Positions 27,221 through 35,646 of a stretch of 64,000 nt of DNA are shown one piece after another. Position 1 is the first letter of the stretch, and each line of letters opens with the position of its first letter. Source of the DNA: Rufibacter sp. DG15C (GTDB taxonomy: Bacteria; Bacteroidota; Bacteroidia; Cytophagales; Hymenobacteraceae); the NCBI RefSeq assembly GCF_001577755.1, contig NZ_CP010776.1, forward strand, positions 3,224,001-3,288,000. Direction: 5' to 3'. Made by a program: the position numbers and the translations under genes. The notes beneath the pieces were generated by a model. That model was not told where the DNA came from. It ran no database searches and saw only the letters and a list, made by a program, of their open reading frames with translations.

Positions 27221-28033
27221 ATGACTATCTCCATTCCTAAATTACAACATACAGACTCTGACAACTTCTTTTTGATGGCTGGTCCATGCGCCATTGAAGG
27301 CGAAGAAATGGCCCTGCAGATTGCCGAGGAGCTGGTGCGCATCACTAACCGCTTACGCATTCCGCTTATCTTCAAGGGCTCTTACCGCAAAGCCAACCGC
27401 TCTCGTTTAGACTCCTTCACAGGGATTGGTGATGAGAAAGCGCTTAAAATCCTGGCCAAGGTGAGCGCGACTTTTGGCATCCCAACCGTAACGGACATTC
27501 ATGAAAGCCATGAGGCTGCCATGGCTGCTGCTTACGTAGACGTGTTGCAGATTCCGGCGTTCCTTTGCCGCCAAACAGATTTATTGGTGGCCGCTGCCCA
27601 AACCGGGAAAGTGGTCAACATCAAGAAAGGACAATTCTTGTCTGGTGAGTCCATGCGCTTTGCCGTGGACAAGGTGAAAGAATCCGGTAACCCGAACGTC
27701 ATCTTGACGGACCGTGGCAATACATTCGGGTACTCAGACATGGTAGTGGACTTCAGAAACATACCCGCCATGCAAGACAACCAAGTGCCAGTGGTGATGG
27801 ACGTGACGCACTCGTTGCAACAGCCTAACCAAGCCTCTGGCGTAACTGGCGGCAAGCCTGCCTTAATAGAGACCATTGCCAAGGCGGCCATTGCCGTAGG
27901 CGCAGACGGCCTCTTCATTGAAACCCACCCAACACCCGCCACCGCAAAGTCAGACGGCGCTAACATGCTTCAATTGTCCAATCTAGAAGGGCTATTAGAG
28001 AAGCTGGTGAGAATTAGAGAAGCGGTGAGGTAA
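27221..28033 (+). CDS. kdsA: 3-deoxy-8-phosphooctulonate synthase
   Basis: This 270-residue enzyme condenses arabinose 5-phosphate with phosphoenolpyruvate to give KDO 8-phosphate for lipopolysaccharide. Signatures include FFLMAGPCAIEGEEMAL, LIFKGSYRKANRSRLDSFTG, TDIHES, VLQIPAFLCRQTDLL, NVILTDRGNTFGY, VVMDVTHSLQQP and GLFIETHP. Length and motif order are normal. It is a single gene. Its stop codon is the first triplet of a stop-to-stop inverted repeat that fills the space to the next, convergent gene. Confidence 0.97.
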   Translation: MTISIPKLQHTDSDNFFLMAGPCAIEGEEMALQIAEELVRITNRLRIPLIFKGSYRKANRSRLDSFTGIGDEKALKILAKVSATFGIPTVTDIHESHEAAMAAAYVDVLQIPAFLCRQTDLLVAAAQTGKVVNIKKGQFLSGESMRFAVDKVKESGNPNVILTDRGNTFGYSDMVVDFRNIPAMQDNQVPVVMDVTHSLQQPNQASGVTGGKPALIETIAKAAIAVGADGLFIETHPTPATAKSDGANMLQLSNLEGLLEKLVRIREAVR

Positions 28034-28208
28034 TGATCAATGAATAGTGATTGATGACTTTTAAACCAAAATTGGTTTAAAAGTTAATTGCCAATTTAAA
28101 AGAGAAGTCCGTTTTTGGCCTGTTTTATGTAAAACAGGCCAAAAACGGACTTCTCTTTTAAAGACCAAGACTAATCATTAGTCATTAATCACTGGTCATT
28201 GATCATTA
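28031..28208. repeat. Stop-codon-to-stop-codon inverted repeat containing two inner palindromes
   Basis: TAATGATCAATGA...AGTGATT (28031-28058) is complementary at about 25 of 28 positions to 28181-28208. The left arm starts with the kdsA TAA and the right arm ends with the TTA that is the stop of the convergent methyltransferase. Inside lie an exact 28-bp palindrome (28057-28084) and a 68-bp one (28095-28162). Confidence 0.85.
28095..28162. repeat. palindromic repeat with long locus-specific arms
   Basis: A 68-bp palindrome with arms of about 33 bp. The conserved core (28111-28146) is embedded in TTTAAAAGAGAAGTCC and its complement, sequences not shared with other copies. It may also terminate both convergent genes. 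Confidence 0.93.
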
Positions 28209-29027
28209 GAAGCGTAAGGTGAAATTCTGCTTGGGCTGGTTTTTTCTAAAGAAGACGAGGCCCATGTAAAAGAGGTCCACCGTGATCATGACCTGCGGAT
28301 GGGCTTTGATTTGTTTCCAGGCTTGGGCCATTTCACTGGACCAATAAATGTCGTCAAAAATAAAGACGCTGTCTTCATGGGCTTTCTGCAGACACTGCTC
28401 AAAATAGGCTAGGGTAGGAGCCAGGCGGTGGTTTCCATCAAAGAAGACAAAGTCCAGCCTTTCTATCTTTTCCAGCGTCTTCGGAAGGGTAATATCCATG
28501 TTGCCTTCTACCAAGTGCACATTCTGCAAACCAAGTTGCTTGAAGTTTTTACGGGCCTGCGCCGCAATGGCTGGACACCCTTCCAGGGTATACAATTTGG
28601 CAGACTGTCTGGCTAACCCTAGATAGGAGGTAGTTAAACCCAAAGACGTGCCTAGTTCTAGAATGGTATCTGGTTTGAAATGGTTGGCTAGCCTGAACAA
28701 CAGTTGCCCAAGCCTTGCGGGTTTGGCAGCGGTTCTGGCAATATCTGAGATTCGTTTCTGGTTGGTTTTGCCGGTATGCGAACCAGCACCAAAGTCGGTG
28801 ACCTTCAGAACAGTATCATTTGCCAACAGGTCATCACGCAGGCTTTCTACCTGGTCATACGCAGCGTAGTGGCCTGTGTGGTGAATGATGAAACAGTACA
28901 GATTGAATACAAACGGGGAGTGCAATCCATGCGCATTCCCTGAACGCCACCAGAAAGCGGCGTATCGTAAAACCATGCCAGCGTGCTGCAAGAAAGAGGA
29001 GCGATTAGTTGAGCTTATACGGAACAA
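28206..29027 (-). CDS. Class I SAM-dependent methyltransferase (O-methyltransferase-like)
   Basis: This 273-residue protein has a Rossmann-type SAM site ILELGTSLGLTTSYLGLA (near 119-136), an acidic TLEGCP turn, and FVFFDGNH with FIFDDIYWS at the position of the metal or catalytic Asp in O-methyltransferases. The N-terminal RSGNAHGLHSPFVF motif is typical of a Bacteroidota family with unknown substrate. ATG 29027 overlaps the apaG end by 23 bp; ATG 28979 would leave 25 bp and keep all conserved motifs, so the start is uncertain. It is co-directional with apaG and ends in a large inverted repeat. Confidence 0.82.
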   Translation of the reverse strand: MFRISSTNRSSFLQHAGMVLRYAAFWWRSGNAHGLHSPFVFNLYCFIIHHTGHYAAYDQVESLRDDLLANDTVLKVTDFGAGSHTGKTNQKRISDIARTAAKPARLGQLLFRLANHFKPDTILELGTSLGLTTSYLGLARQSAKLYTLEGCPAIAAQARKNFKQLGLQNVHLVEGNMDITLPKTLEKIERLDFVFFDGNHRLAPTLAYFEQCLQKAHEDSVFIFDDIYWSSEMAQAWKQIKAHPQVMITVDLFYMGLVFFRKNQPKQNFTLRF

Positions 29028-29391
29028 TCAAGGTGAATTCTGGGATGGTGGCGTAGAACTGTCTTCCATCTACCAGGCGCTCCATCAGGAAAGTGCCTGC
29101 CATTTTGCCGATGCCCGTCTTTAGGTTGCAGCCAGACACATACTGGTGCGTCTCGCCGGGCTCTAAGACTGGTTGTTGGCCTACCACACCTTCGCCCTCT
29201 ACTTCCCGTACTTCATTGTTAGAATCAAAGATATGCCAGTGGCGGCGTAATAACTTTACCGTAAATTCGCTGTTGTTCTCAATGGTGATCTTGTACGCGA
29301 AAACAAAATGCTGCTGTGCCGGACTAGAATAGTCTGGCAGGTAATTGGTAGTGACTACTACGTTTACTCCTTGGTTTGTTTTCGTATCCAT
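29005..29391 (-). CDS. apaG: ApaG domain protein
   Basis: This 128-residue single-domain protein has the fibronectin-III-like ApaG fold. Typical segments are QQHFVFAYKITIENNSEFTV, LLRRHWHIFDSNNEV, VEGEGVVGQQPVLEPGE (conserved GxGxxG) and YVSGCNLKTGIGKMAGTF. Its molecular function is unsettled: it is linked to Co/Mg phenotypes in enterobacteria, and the domain also occurs in F-box proteins. It is the first gene of a two-gene unit with the methyltransferase. Confidence 0.94.
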   Translation of the reverse strand: MDTKTNQGVNVVVTTNYLPDYSSPAQQHFVFAYKITIENNSEFTVKLLRRHWHIFDSNNEVREVEGEGVVGQQPVLEPGETHQYVSGCNLKTGIGKMAGTFLMERLVDGRQFYATIPEFTLIVPYKLN

Positions 29392-29499
29392 GCGTGCCGT
29401 TGATTGGTAAGAAAGAAACAGCTATCCTGGTGGATTAGTTTAGCCAGCCGGATTCATACCCTAAAAATACGTGAAAATCCTTTAAAGATATAGAAATCT

Positions 29500-30162
29500 A
29501 TGCAGGTAAAGATTGAACCTAGTTGGCAAGCAGTTTTACAGGACGAGTTTGCGAAGCCGTACTTCAAAAATGTGACGCAGTTTGTAAAGGAAGAATACGC
29601 CCGCACCGAGGTATACCCACCGGGCAAACTCATCTTCCACGCCTTTGAAGAATGCCCCTTTGACCAAGTGCGCGTGGTGATTTTAGGGCAAGACCCGTAT
29701 CATGGCAAAGGACAAGCCAATGGATTAGCCTTCTCGGTGGCAGACGGCATGCGCACACCACCCTCGCTGCAAAACATCTTCAAAGAAATTCAGGCTGATT
29801 TAGGCAAACCGATTCCAAACTCTGGCAACTTAGAGCGCTGGGCCGAGCAAGGGGTTTTGTTGTTGAATGCCACGCTGACCGTAAGAGCGCATGAGGCTGG
29901 TTCTCATCAGAAGAAAGGCTGGGAAGAGTTTACGGATGCCGTCATCAAAAAAGTCTCTGACGAAAAGGAACACGTGGTGTTCATGCTCTGGGGAGCATAT
30001 GCCCAGAAGAAAGGCATGATCATAGACGAACGAAAACACCTGGTCTTAAAGGCCGCGCACCCATCTCCCTTCGCTGCGGATAAAGGCTTCTTTGGCACCC
30101 ACCACTTCAGCAAGGCGAACGCGTATTTGAAAGCGCACGGTCTGCCTGAGATTGATTGGTAA
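29500..30162 (+). CDS. ung: Uracil-DNA glycosylase, family 1
   Basis: This 220-residue enzyme removes uracil from DNA at the start of base-excision repair. Diagnostic motifs are VVILGQDPYHGKGQANGLAFSV (catalytic Asp65 and the water-activating loop), PPSLQNIFKEI, VLLLNATLTV, VFMLWGAYAQKKG and AAHPSPFAADKGFFG with catalytic His187. Length is normal. It is transcribed alone and is followed by a strong hairpin terminator. Confidence 0.98.
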   Translation: MQVKIEPSWQAVLQDEFAKPYFKNVTQFVKEEYARTEVYPPGKLIFHAFEECPFDQVRVVILGQDPYHGKGQANGLAFSVADGMRTPPSLQNIFKEIQADLGKPIPNSGNLERWAEQGVLLLNATLTVRAHEAGSHQKKGWEEFTDAVIKKVSDEKEHVVFMLWGAYAQKKGMIIDERKHLVLKAAHPSPFAADKGFFGTHHFSKANAYLKAHGLPEIDW

Positions 30163-30176
30163 TGCAGGTAATGAAT

Positions 30177-30221
30177 ATAAAAGCGAAGGCCACCTTAAGA
30201 TAAGGTGGCCTTCGCTTTTAT
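30177..30221. terminator. Bidirectional terminator
   Basis: ATAAAAGCGAAGGCCACCTT pairs with its full complement around a 3-nt loop, with A/T at the ends. It serves ung (plus) and probably the lepB operon (minus). Confidence 0.92.
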
Positions 30222-30230
30222 AAATGAATT

Positions 30231-30268
30231 CGTTTTTGGCCTTTATTCTGGAAATCAGGCCAAAAATG
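30231..30268. repeat. palindromic intergenic repeat (GTTTTTGGCC family)
   Basis: A 38-bp copy ending 8 bp before the lepB stop codon. Centre CTGG, inner arms partly mismatched. Confidence 0.86.
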
Positions 30269-30276
30269 AAAGGGTT

Positions 30277-31377
30277 TTATTCTATGCCCATGAAGATGCG
30301 GCTCCAGCGTATCTTGTTGAGTAGCCCTTCGTTGGGATCCGCTGACATCCATACCAGAACCGCTTTTCCAACCACGTGGTCTTCCGGGACAAAGCCCCAG
30401 TACCGCGAGTCTAAGGAGTCATGGCGGTTGTCGCCCATCATCCAGTAGTAGTTCTGCTTGAAGGTGTACGTCTTGATGTCTTTACCGTCAATCAGGATGT
30501 TGTCAGAATTAACTATCACGTTCTTGTTGCCTTCATACCTTCTGATGATCATCTCATACAATGGAATGGTCTGGGCGTTGATCTGTACCGTCATGCCTTC
30601 CTTTGGTACTACAAAAGGTCCGAAGTTGTCTTTGTTGTACGGGTACATGGACGGCTTGAAGGGGAATACCTTGGCGTCTACCATTCCGGCAGTGTCACTC
30701 TGCAACTGGATGCGCTGAATGAAATCATAGGTGGCCAATTTCTTAGCCGTCTCAGCCGAGGTGTTGATTTGATACCCTTGCACCCCGTAGGTAGGGTAGA
30801 TGTCCGTGATGTTGTGGTCTTTGAAGAACTTCGGGTTGATGGGGTTCTGGCTCAGCAAGAGGTAGGAGTACTGCGTTTGCGCCGGTTCTGGTTGCAATTT
30901 GCCGTTGATGTACACTTGCATGTTGCGCATCTCAATCTTGTCACCGGCAATGGCTATACAACGCTTAATATAGTTGGTACGCAAGTCTGCTGGGTGCTGC
31001 TCCTCTGGCGGATAGTTAAACACCACCACATCATTGTTCTTCACAGACGTAAAGCCAGGCAAGCGGTGTGAATTCAACTGGATGGCGCTGGAGTAAGAGG
31101 GAATGTCAGTGCCCCAGATGGTTTGGTGTGTAAGCGGCACTTGCAAGGGCGTCATGGGGGTACGCGGACCGTAATGCAATTTGCTCACAAACAGGTAATC
31201 CCCCACCAGCAAAGACTTCTCCATAGAAGGGGTTGGGATGGTGTAGGCCTCAAAAGTGGCCCATCTGATGAGGGTGGCTGCAACCACGGCAAAGAGAATA
31301 GCATCTCCCCATTCGCGCAAAAATCCTTTGCGTTGCTTTGGCTTTGATTCTTTCTTAGTCCAGAAACGGGTGCTCAT
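30277..31377 (-). CDS. lepB: Signal peptidase I
   Basis: This 366-residue inner-membrane serine protease removes signal peptides from exported proteins. An N-terminal basic segment and a transmembrane helix (about 24-42) precede TIPTPSMEKSLLVGDYLFV with nucleophile Ser51. The general base Lys138 is in NYIKRCIAIAGDKIEM, and box E is MMGDNRHDSLDSRYWGFVP. It is longer than E. coli LepB (324) because of an insert at about 165-270, common in Bacteroidota. It is the last gene of the six-gene unit UPF0173-parA-parB-DUF5683-dapB-lepB, with 10 bp between dapB and lepB. Confidence 0.96.
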   Translation of the reverse strand: MSTRFWTKKESKPKQRKGFLREWGDAILFAVVAATLIRWATFEAYTIPTPSMEKSLLVGDYLFVSKLHYGPRTPMTPLQVPLTHQTIWGTDIPSYSSAIQLNSHRLPGFTSVKNNDVVVFNYPPEEQHPADLRTNYIKRCIAIAGDKIEMRNMQVYINGKLQPEPAQTQYSYLLLSQNPINPKFFKDHNITDIYPTYGVQGYQINTSAETAKKLATYDFIQRIQLQSDTAGMVDAKVFPFKPSMYPYNKDNFGPFVVPKEGMTVQINAQTIPLYEMIIRRYEGNKNVIVNSDNILIDGKDIKTYTFKQNYYWMMGDNRHDSLDSRYWGFVPEDHVVGKAVLVWMSADPNEGLLNKIRWSRIFMGIE

Positions 31378-31387
31378 GTATTCTTAT

Positions 31388-32104
31388 TTAAAGTTGCAAC
31401 AAATCATTCATGCCAAATACGCCTTGCTTGCCTGGCAACCATTCAGCGGCCAAAATAGCCCCAGAGGCAAAGCCTTCTCTGCTGTGCGCAATATGGTGTA
31501 ATTCTAGGGTATCATTGCTAGAAGTGTACTGCACAATATGCGTCCCCACTACTTCTCCTTCGCGCTCAGACTCTATCCCTAGCAAGTCTTGTGAAGCGGT
31601 TTTGTCATTGACCCATCCTTGCTTGCCTGGATACTGGTTTAGGATGCCTTCGGCAATGGAAAGGGCCGTGCCGCTGGGCTGGTCTAGTTTGTGTACGTGG
31701 TGGATTTCCTTTACCTGCACAGCGTACTCTGGGTATTGCTGCATCTTTTTGGCCACGTACTCATTAAAATGGAAGAACAGGTTCACGCCCACGCTAAAGT
31801 TAGAAGCATATAGCAAAGCGCCGTTCAATTCCTGGCATTTGACCTCTACCTGGGGCAGGTGTTGTAACCAGCCGGTGGTACCACAGATAACCGGAATGCC
31901 TTTCTCAAAACAGGTAATGATGTTATTTACTGCCGCGTCTGGGCTGGTGAATTCAATAGCCACATCTACCTCTTGGGTTGAGTAAGAAGAGAGTTTATGA
32001 GCATCCTCTACCGTCAGGGCGCCTACAATTTGATGTCCTTTGGCTAGGGCAAGGCGTTCAATGGTGTGACCCATTTTTCCGTAGCCAATAAGCAGAATGC
32101 GCAT
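31388..32104 (-). CDS. dapB: 4-hydroxy-tetrahydrodipicolinate reductase
   Basis: This 238-residue NAD(P)H-dependent enzyme acts in the diaminopimelate/lysine pathway. It has a Rossmann opening MRILLIGYGKMGHTIE, VICGTTGW, YASNFSVGVNLFF and the catalytic signature EIHHVHKLDQPSGTAL (His135/His136, Lys139). It is slightly shorter than the E. coli enzyme (273), as usual in this phylum. It sits 3 bp from the DUF5683 gene and 10 bp from lepB. DUF5683-dapB-lepB next to parAB is a recurring arrangement in Bacteroidota, which suggests co-expression of wall-precursor synthesis with chromosome segregation. Confidence 0.96.
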   Translation of the reverse strand: MRILLIGYGKMGHTIERLALAKGHQIVGALTVEDAHKLSSYSTQEVDVAIEFTSPDAAVNNIITCFEKGIPVICGTTGWLQHLPQVEVKCQELNGALLYASNFSVGVNLFFHFNEYVAKKMQQYPEYAVQVKEIHHVHKLDQPSGTALSIAEGILNQYPGKQGWVNDKTASQDLLGIESEREGEVVGTHIVQYTSSNDTLELHHIAHSREGFASGAILAAEWLPGKQGVFGMNDLLQL

Positions 32105-32107
32105 TTG

Positions 32108-32755
32108 TTACTTTTTAAGATTGAGTTGTAAGGTGAACATGGGAGCATATTGCGTGTTGGCCACTCTTTGCAGACCCGGCGTAAGCTGCAATGACAAATC
32201 ATCGCTTACATCAAATCCTTTTAAATGGGCATCTACGTGGGCTTCCATTACATTCAAACCATACGCTACCACTGCCAAGATAATATCTAAATCTCTATAT
32301 TTCCTGAAAAAGTCTCTGGACCTGCGTAAGTTGTTGGTGCCTTGATTGTTAGGGAGGGTGGGGCTGTAGTTGTATACATTTACATACGCATCTTCTGTGG
32401 TTGGGTCATTATCCAACCGAATCCGGTAGGCCGTGGCAAAATCCTGGTACTTGCGGTTGTTGTCGTAAATAAAATACCCGATCACCGCGCCGGTGGCATA
32501 TACCAACGGAATCTTCCAGTAGCTTTTGTTGTACGCCTGTCCCAAACCAGGTAGCACGGCAGAATAGAAGGCGGCCTTGGCGGGTTTGCTCCAGTCTACC
32601 AAGAACCGTTTCTTAGCCGCAGTCGTGTCCACAGCAGGGGTGGTGGGCACCACTACAGAGTCAGGGGTTGCTGTAATGACTTGTGCCTTTGCCTCTGGTA
32701 GATTCCCAAAAGCAAAGGCACAGAATAAGATGAATACGGCTATACTAGACCGCAT
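32108..32755 (-). CDS. DUF5683-family membrane protein
   Basis: This 215-residue protein has a signal peptide or N-terminal anchor (MRSSIAVFILFCAFAFGNLPEAKA). A P/T-rich linker follows, then the conserved DUF5683 core: KAAFYSAVLPGLGQAYNKSYWKIPLVYA and GAVIGYFIYDN form the hydrophobic hairpin, and YRDLDIILAVVAYGLNVMEAHVDAHLK is the second conserved block. The function is unknown. One base separates its start from the parB stop. Conserved linkage with parB and dapB is the only functional hint. Confidence 0.85.
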   Translation of the reverse strand: MRSSIAVFILFCAFAFGNLPEAKAQVITATPDSVVVPTTPAVDTTAAKKRFLVDWSKPAKAAFYSAVLPGLGQAYNKSYWKIPLVYATGAVIGYFIYDNNRKYQDFATAYRIRLDNDPTTEDAYVNVYNYSPTLPNNQGTNNLRRSRDFFRKYRDLDIILAVVAYGLNVMEAHVDAHLKGFDVSDDLSLQLTPGLQRVANTQYAPMFTLQLNLKK

Positions 32756-32756
32756 A

Positions 32757-33668
32757 TTAGGCGTAGTTTAAGATTTCTAAAATGCGGTTTAGATCATCTA
32801 CAGACACAAACGGGATTTTGATCTCTCCTTTGCCTTCTGCCGTTGACTTTACCTGAATGCGGGTACCAAAATAGGTTGACAATCTGGATTCTACCCGCTT
32901 TACTTCATTTTCTAACGGATGCAAATTGAGTTTGGTCTGCGGATCTGGCTTTTTGTTTTCCTGGTTGATCTTGCGCACCAGCTCTTCTACCTTCCGGACA
33001 GAAAGCTCCTCGTTCACAATCTTGCGGTACACCTCCAATTGCATCTCCACGTCTTCCATGTTGATGATGGCACGGGCGTGGCCCATGGAGATGAGGTTGT
33101 CCCTGATGCCAATCTGGATGTCTGGCGGAAGCTTTAACAAACGCAGGTAATTGGTCACCGTGGTGCGCTTCTTGCCTACGCGGTCGCCTAGCTCTTCTTG
33201 CTTTAAGCTACACTCCGTCAAGAGGCGTTGGTAGCTGAGGGCAATTTCTATGGCGTTGAGGTTTTCACGTTGGATGTTCTCAATCAGGGCCATCTCCAGC
33301 ATCTGCTGGTCATCTGCCTTTCTGATGTACGCCGGAATTGCCTCCAGACCCGCCAGTTTAGCAGCCTGAAAACGACGCTCCCCCGATATCAACTGATACG
33401 CCTCTGCGCTCAACTGACGGACGGTGATAGGCTGGATGATGCCTTGTACTCTAATAGACTCTGCCAATTCCTCTAACGCGGCTTGGTCAAAATGCGTGCG
33501 GGGCTGAAACGGGTTGGTTTCAATCTGGGTTAAAGCTATATCCGCGATGGTATTGACGGCGTTAAGGGTGGAGGGAGCACTTTCCTTGCGGTCATAACTC
33601 CCCGATATTAGGGCATTTAGGCCTCTTCCAAGGCCTCCTGGTTTTTTCTTGGCTGAATTATCAGTCAT
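32757..33668 (-). CDS. parB: Chromosome-partitioning protein ParB
   Basis: This 303-residue CTP-dependent DNA clamp loads at parS and spreads. It begins with the ParA-stimulating basic motif KKPGGLGRGLNALI, then the ParB/Srx CTPase fold with TNPFQPR and box II ISGERRFQAAKLAGLE (95-110). A helix-turn-helix domain follows (AIEIALSYQRLLTECSLKQEELGDRVGKKRTTVTNYLRLL, split around residues 140-180). The C-terminal dimerisation domain ends FVSVDDLNRILEILNYA. It lies 18 bp after parA. I found no clear parS site in the window. Confidence 0.96.
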   Translation of the reverse strand: MTDNSAKKKPGGLGRGLNALISGSYDRKESAPSTLNAVNTIADIALTQIETNPFQPRTHFDQAALEELAESIRVQGIIQPITVRQLSAEAYQLISGERRFQAAKLAGLEAIPAYIRKADDQQMLEMALIENIQRENLNAIEIALSYQRLLTECSLKQEELGDRVGKKRTTVTNYLRLLKLPPDIQIGIRDNLISMGHARAIINMEDVEMQLEVYRKIVNEELSVRKVEELVRKINQENKKPDPQTKLNLHPLENEVKRVESRLSTYFGTRIQVKSTAEGKGEIKIPFVSVDDLNRILEILNYA

Positions 33669-33686
33669 GTAAGTTCTCTTCTAAAA

Positions 33687-34466
33687 TTATTGGGCCACGG
33701 CCACGCCGTTTTTCTCCACAATCTCTTTGGCCAGGTTCAGGTAACTGATGGCGCCTTTGCTTTCTGCGTCATGCAAAATGGCTGGCACCCCAAAAGAAGG
33801 GGATTCACTCAATTTCACGTTTCTAGGGATGATGGTGTCAAACACCATCTGCTGGAAGTGCATCTTTACTTCTTCTACCACTTGGTTAGACAAACGCAGA
33901 CGAACGTCATACATGGTCAACAACAAGCCTTCAATCTCCAAGTCTGGGTTCAGGCGCGACTGGATGATCTTGATGGTGTTGAGCAATTTACCAAGACCTT
34001 CCAATGCGAAGTACTCGCACTGCACCGGAATAATCACTGAATCTGCGGCCGTCAAAGAGTTCACCGTGATGAGACCCAGAGAAGGGGAGCAGTCAATGAT
34101 GATGAAGTCATACTTGTCCTTGAACGGCACCAGCACTTCCTTCATCTTTTCCTCGCGGTTAGGCAGGTTAATCATCTCAACCTCAGCGCCTACTAGATCT
34201 ATATGTGATGGAATCAAATCCAAGAAATCTATTGGCGAGGTCATGATGATGCTGCTGGCGTCAATGCCATCTACCATGCACTCATAGATGCTGTTCTCAA
34301 TGTCCTTCGGGTCGAAACCGATCCCTGAGGTGGCATTTGCCTGCGGGTCTGCATCTACCAGCAAGGTCTTAAATTCTAAAGCGGCTAAGCTTGCTGCCAG
34401 GTTAATGGCCGAAGTGGTTTTTCCTACTCCGCCTTTCTGGTTGGCAACGGCAATTATTTTTCCCAT
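33687..34466 (-). CDS. parA: Chromosome-partitioning ATPase ParA (Soj)
   Basis: This 259-residue deviant Walker A ATPase drives origin segregation with ParB. It has [20 protein letters not shown] (P-loop with signature Lys, residues 9-28), [32 protein letters not shown] and [15 protein letters not shown]. Short length without an N-terminal HTH indicates a chromosomal type rather than a large plasmid ParA. It is 8 bp downstream of the UPF0173 hydrolase gene and immediately upstream of parB. Confidence 0.97.
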   Translation of the reverse strand: MGKIIAVANQKGGVGKTTSAINLAASLAALEFKTLLVDADPQANATSGIGFDPKDIENSIYECMVDGIDASSIIMTSPIDFLDLIPSHIDLVGAEVEMINLPNREEKMKEVLVPFKDKYDFIIIDCSPSLGLITVNSLTAADSVIIPVQCEYFALEGLGKLLNTIKIIQSRLNPDLEIEGLLLTMYDVRLRLSNQVVEEVKMHFQQMVFDTIIPRNVKLSESPSFGVPAILHDAESKGAISYLNLAKEIVEKNGVAVAQ

Positions 34467-34474
34467 TCTAAAGA

Positions 34475-35155
34475 TTACAGTTCTATGGTTTGACCAATCT
34501 CCATCAATATCAACTCCTTCTGCTGGCGTCTGGCTAGTTCCAGTGAAGCCACATGATCAATTTCTATGTAAGGGAAGGTGTCATAATGCATCCCTATTAT
34601 TTTTTTAGTGTTCACGTAATTGGCAGCTACCAGAGCGTCTTCCACGTCCATGGTGAAGTTGTCCCCAATTGGCAGCATGGCAAAATCTACTTTATAGCGC
34701 TCGCCAATCAATTTCATGTCTAAGGTAAGCGCAGTGTCCCCGGCAAAGTAGAACGTCTTCTCAGCGCCTTCTACAACAAAACCTGCGGCGGTACCGGCGT
34801 AGGTCCCATCTGGCAAAGAGCTGGAGTGAATGGCGTTCACCATTTTCACCGTGCCAAACGGTAAATGCACCTTGCCGCCAATGTTCATGGGGTGTACCTT
34901 CTCAATGCCTTTGTTCTGGTACCAGCTCACTATCTCATAGATGGCCACCAAGGTGGCATCTGTTTTCTTAAGCAGGTACTCGGCGTCTGCCACATGGTCT
35001 GCGTGCCCATGAGACAGCAAAATGTAATCACACTCAATCTGGTCCAGCTTAACCTCAGAAGCCAACGGATTGCCCGAGATAAAGGGATCAAATAGTACTT
35101 TGGTGCCGCCTACCTCTAGCAAGAAACAGGATTGGCCGTAGTAGGTGATGTTCAT
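34475..35155 (-). CDS. UPF0173-family metallo-beta-lactamase-fold hydrolase
   Basis: This 226-residue protein has an HxHxDH motif in [12 protein letters not shown] (His49, His51, Asp53, His54), preceded by [13 protein letters not shown] and followed by [17 protein letters not shown] and [11 protein letters not shown]. This matches the UPF0173/YtkL family of metal-dependent hydrolases with unknown substrate. It heads the parAB-dapB-lepB operon. A minus-strand TATCTTTG box about 50 bp upstream (35205-35212) is the likely operon promoter. Confidence 0.9.
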   Translation of the reverse strand: MNITYYGQSCFLLEVGGTKVLFDPFISGNPLASEVKLDQIECDYILLSHGHADHVADAEYLLKKTDATLVAIYEIVSWYQNKGIEKVHPMNIGGKVHLPFGTVKMVNAIHSSSLPDGTYAGTAAGFVVEGAEKTFYFAGDTALTLDMKLIGERYKVDFAMLPIGDNFTMDVEDALVAANYVNTKKIIGMHYDTFPYIEIDHVASLELARRQQKELILMEIGQTIEL

Positions 35156-35204
35156 AAGCGATGGAATTCTAATCTCGTGCTATACTAAACATTTCAAGCT
35201 TTCA

Positions 35205-35212
35205 CAAAGATA
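35205..35212 (-). promoter_or_regulatory. Probable -7 box of the UPF0173-parAB-dapB-lepB operon
   Basis: On the minus strand TATCTTTG fits TAnnTTTG exactly, about 50 bp before the first start codon. The nearest TTG upstream is 26 nt away, longer than the usual spacing. Confidence 0.55.
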
Positions 35213-35520
35213 CGGGAAATAAAAGATACTTTTTACCGCAACTTATTAACACTTAGCGGGTATTTATCCCCATTTTCAACAAGCGTCCACTTGAAGCTGA
35301 ACCTCTTATAGGATTTGGTAAAGGATTGACCGTTAGAAGGTAAAGAGTGGAATTGCCTTGAATGGCCAGTGAAAGTATCCCTTGAGTAACGGCTGGGTTA
35401 AAGACGGGCTGTTCTTGTACTATTCTCTAACTGATTCTATGCGAGGATTAGTGTTTTTAGCACATGACCGTCGCCTTCTAATTGCACTTCAAGTAGCAAG
35501 GTGGGCTTTTAGAATCCTCG
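35213..35520. other. Gene-free region between the parAB operon and yidC
   Basis: No coding frame was accepted here. TTATTAACA (35243-35251) and TTATCCCCA (35264-35272) each resemble the DnaA box TTATCCACA, with two and one mismatches. The region is AT-rich only at its left end. The rest shows nothing that I recognise. Confidence 0.4.
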
Positions 35521-35556
35521 GTTTTTGGCTTCTTTTCTAGAAAACAGGCCAAAAAT
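35521..35556. repeat. palindromic intergenic repeat (GTTTTTGGCC family)
   Basis: A 36-bp copy with self-complementary centre CTAG and a few arm mismatches. Confidence 0.86.
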
Positions 35557-35587
35557 GGCAAATCAAATGATAGACCTAATGTTTAAC

Positions 35588-35630
35588 AAAAAAAGAGCCC
35601 AACCATTGGGGCCGGGCTCTTTTAGCGAAA
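35588..35630 (-). terminator. Rho-independent terminator of yidC
   Basis: Read on the minus strand, AGAGCCCGGCCCC pairs with GGTTGGGCTCT, followed by a run of seven T, 17 bp after the yidC stop. Confidence 0.9.
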
Positions 35631-35646
35631 ATGGAAGCCGTATGGC

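Noticed and set aside
29965-29985. GAACACGTGGTGTTC in ung as a parS-like site
   Set aside because: It resembles TGTTCCACGTGGAACA only in its central CACGTG; the arms do not match and the site lies in conserved coding sequence.
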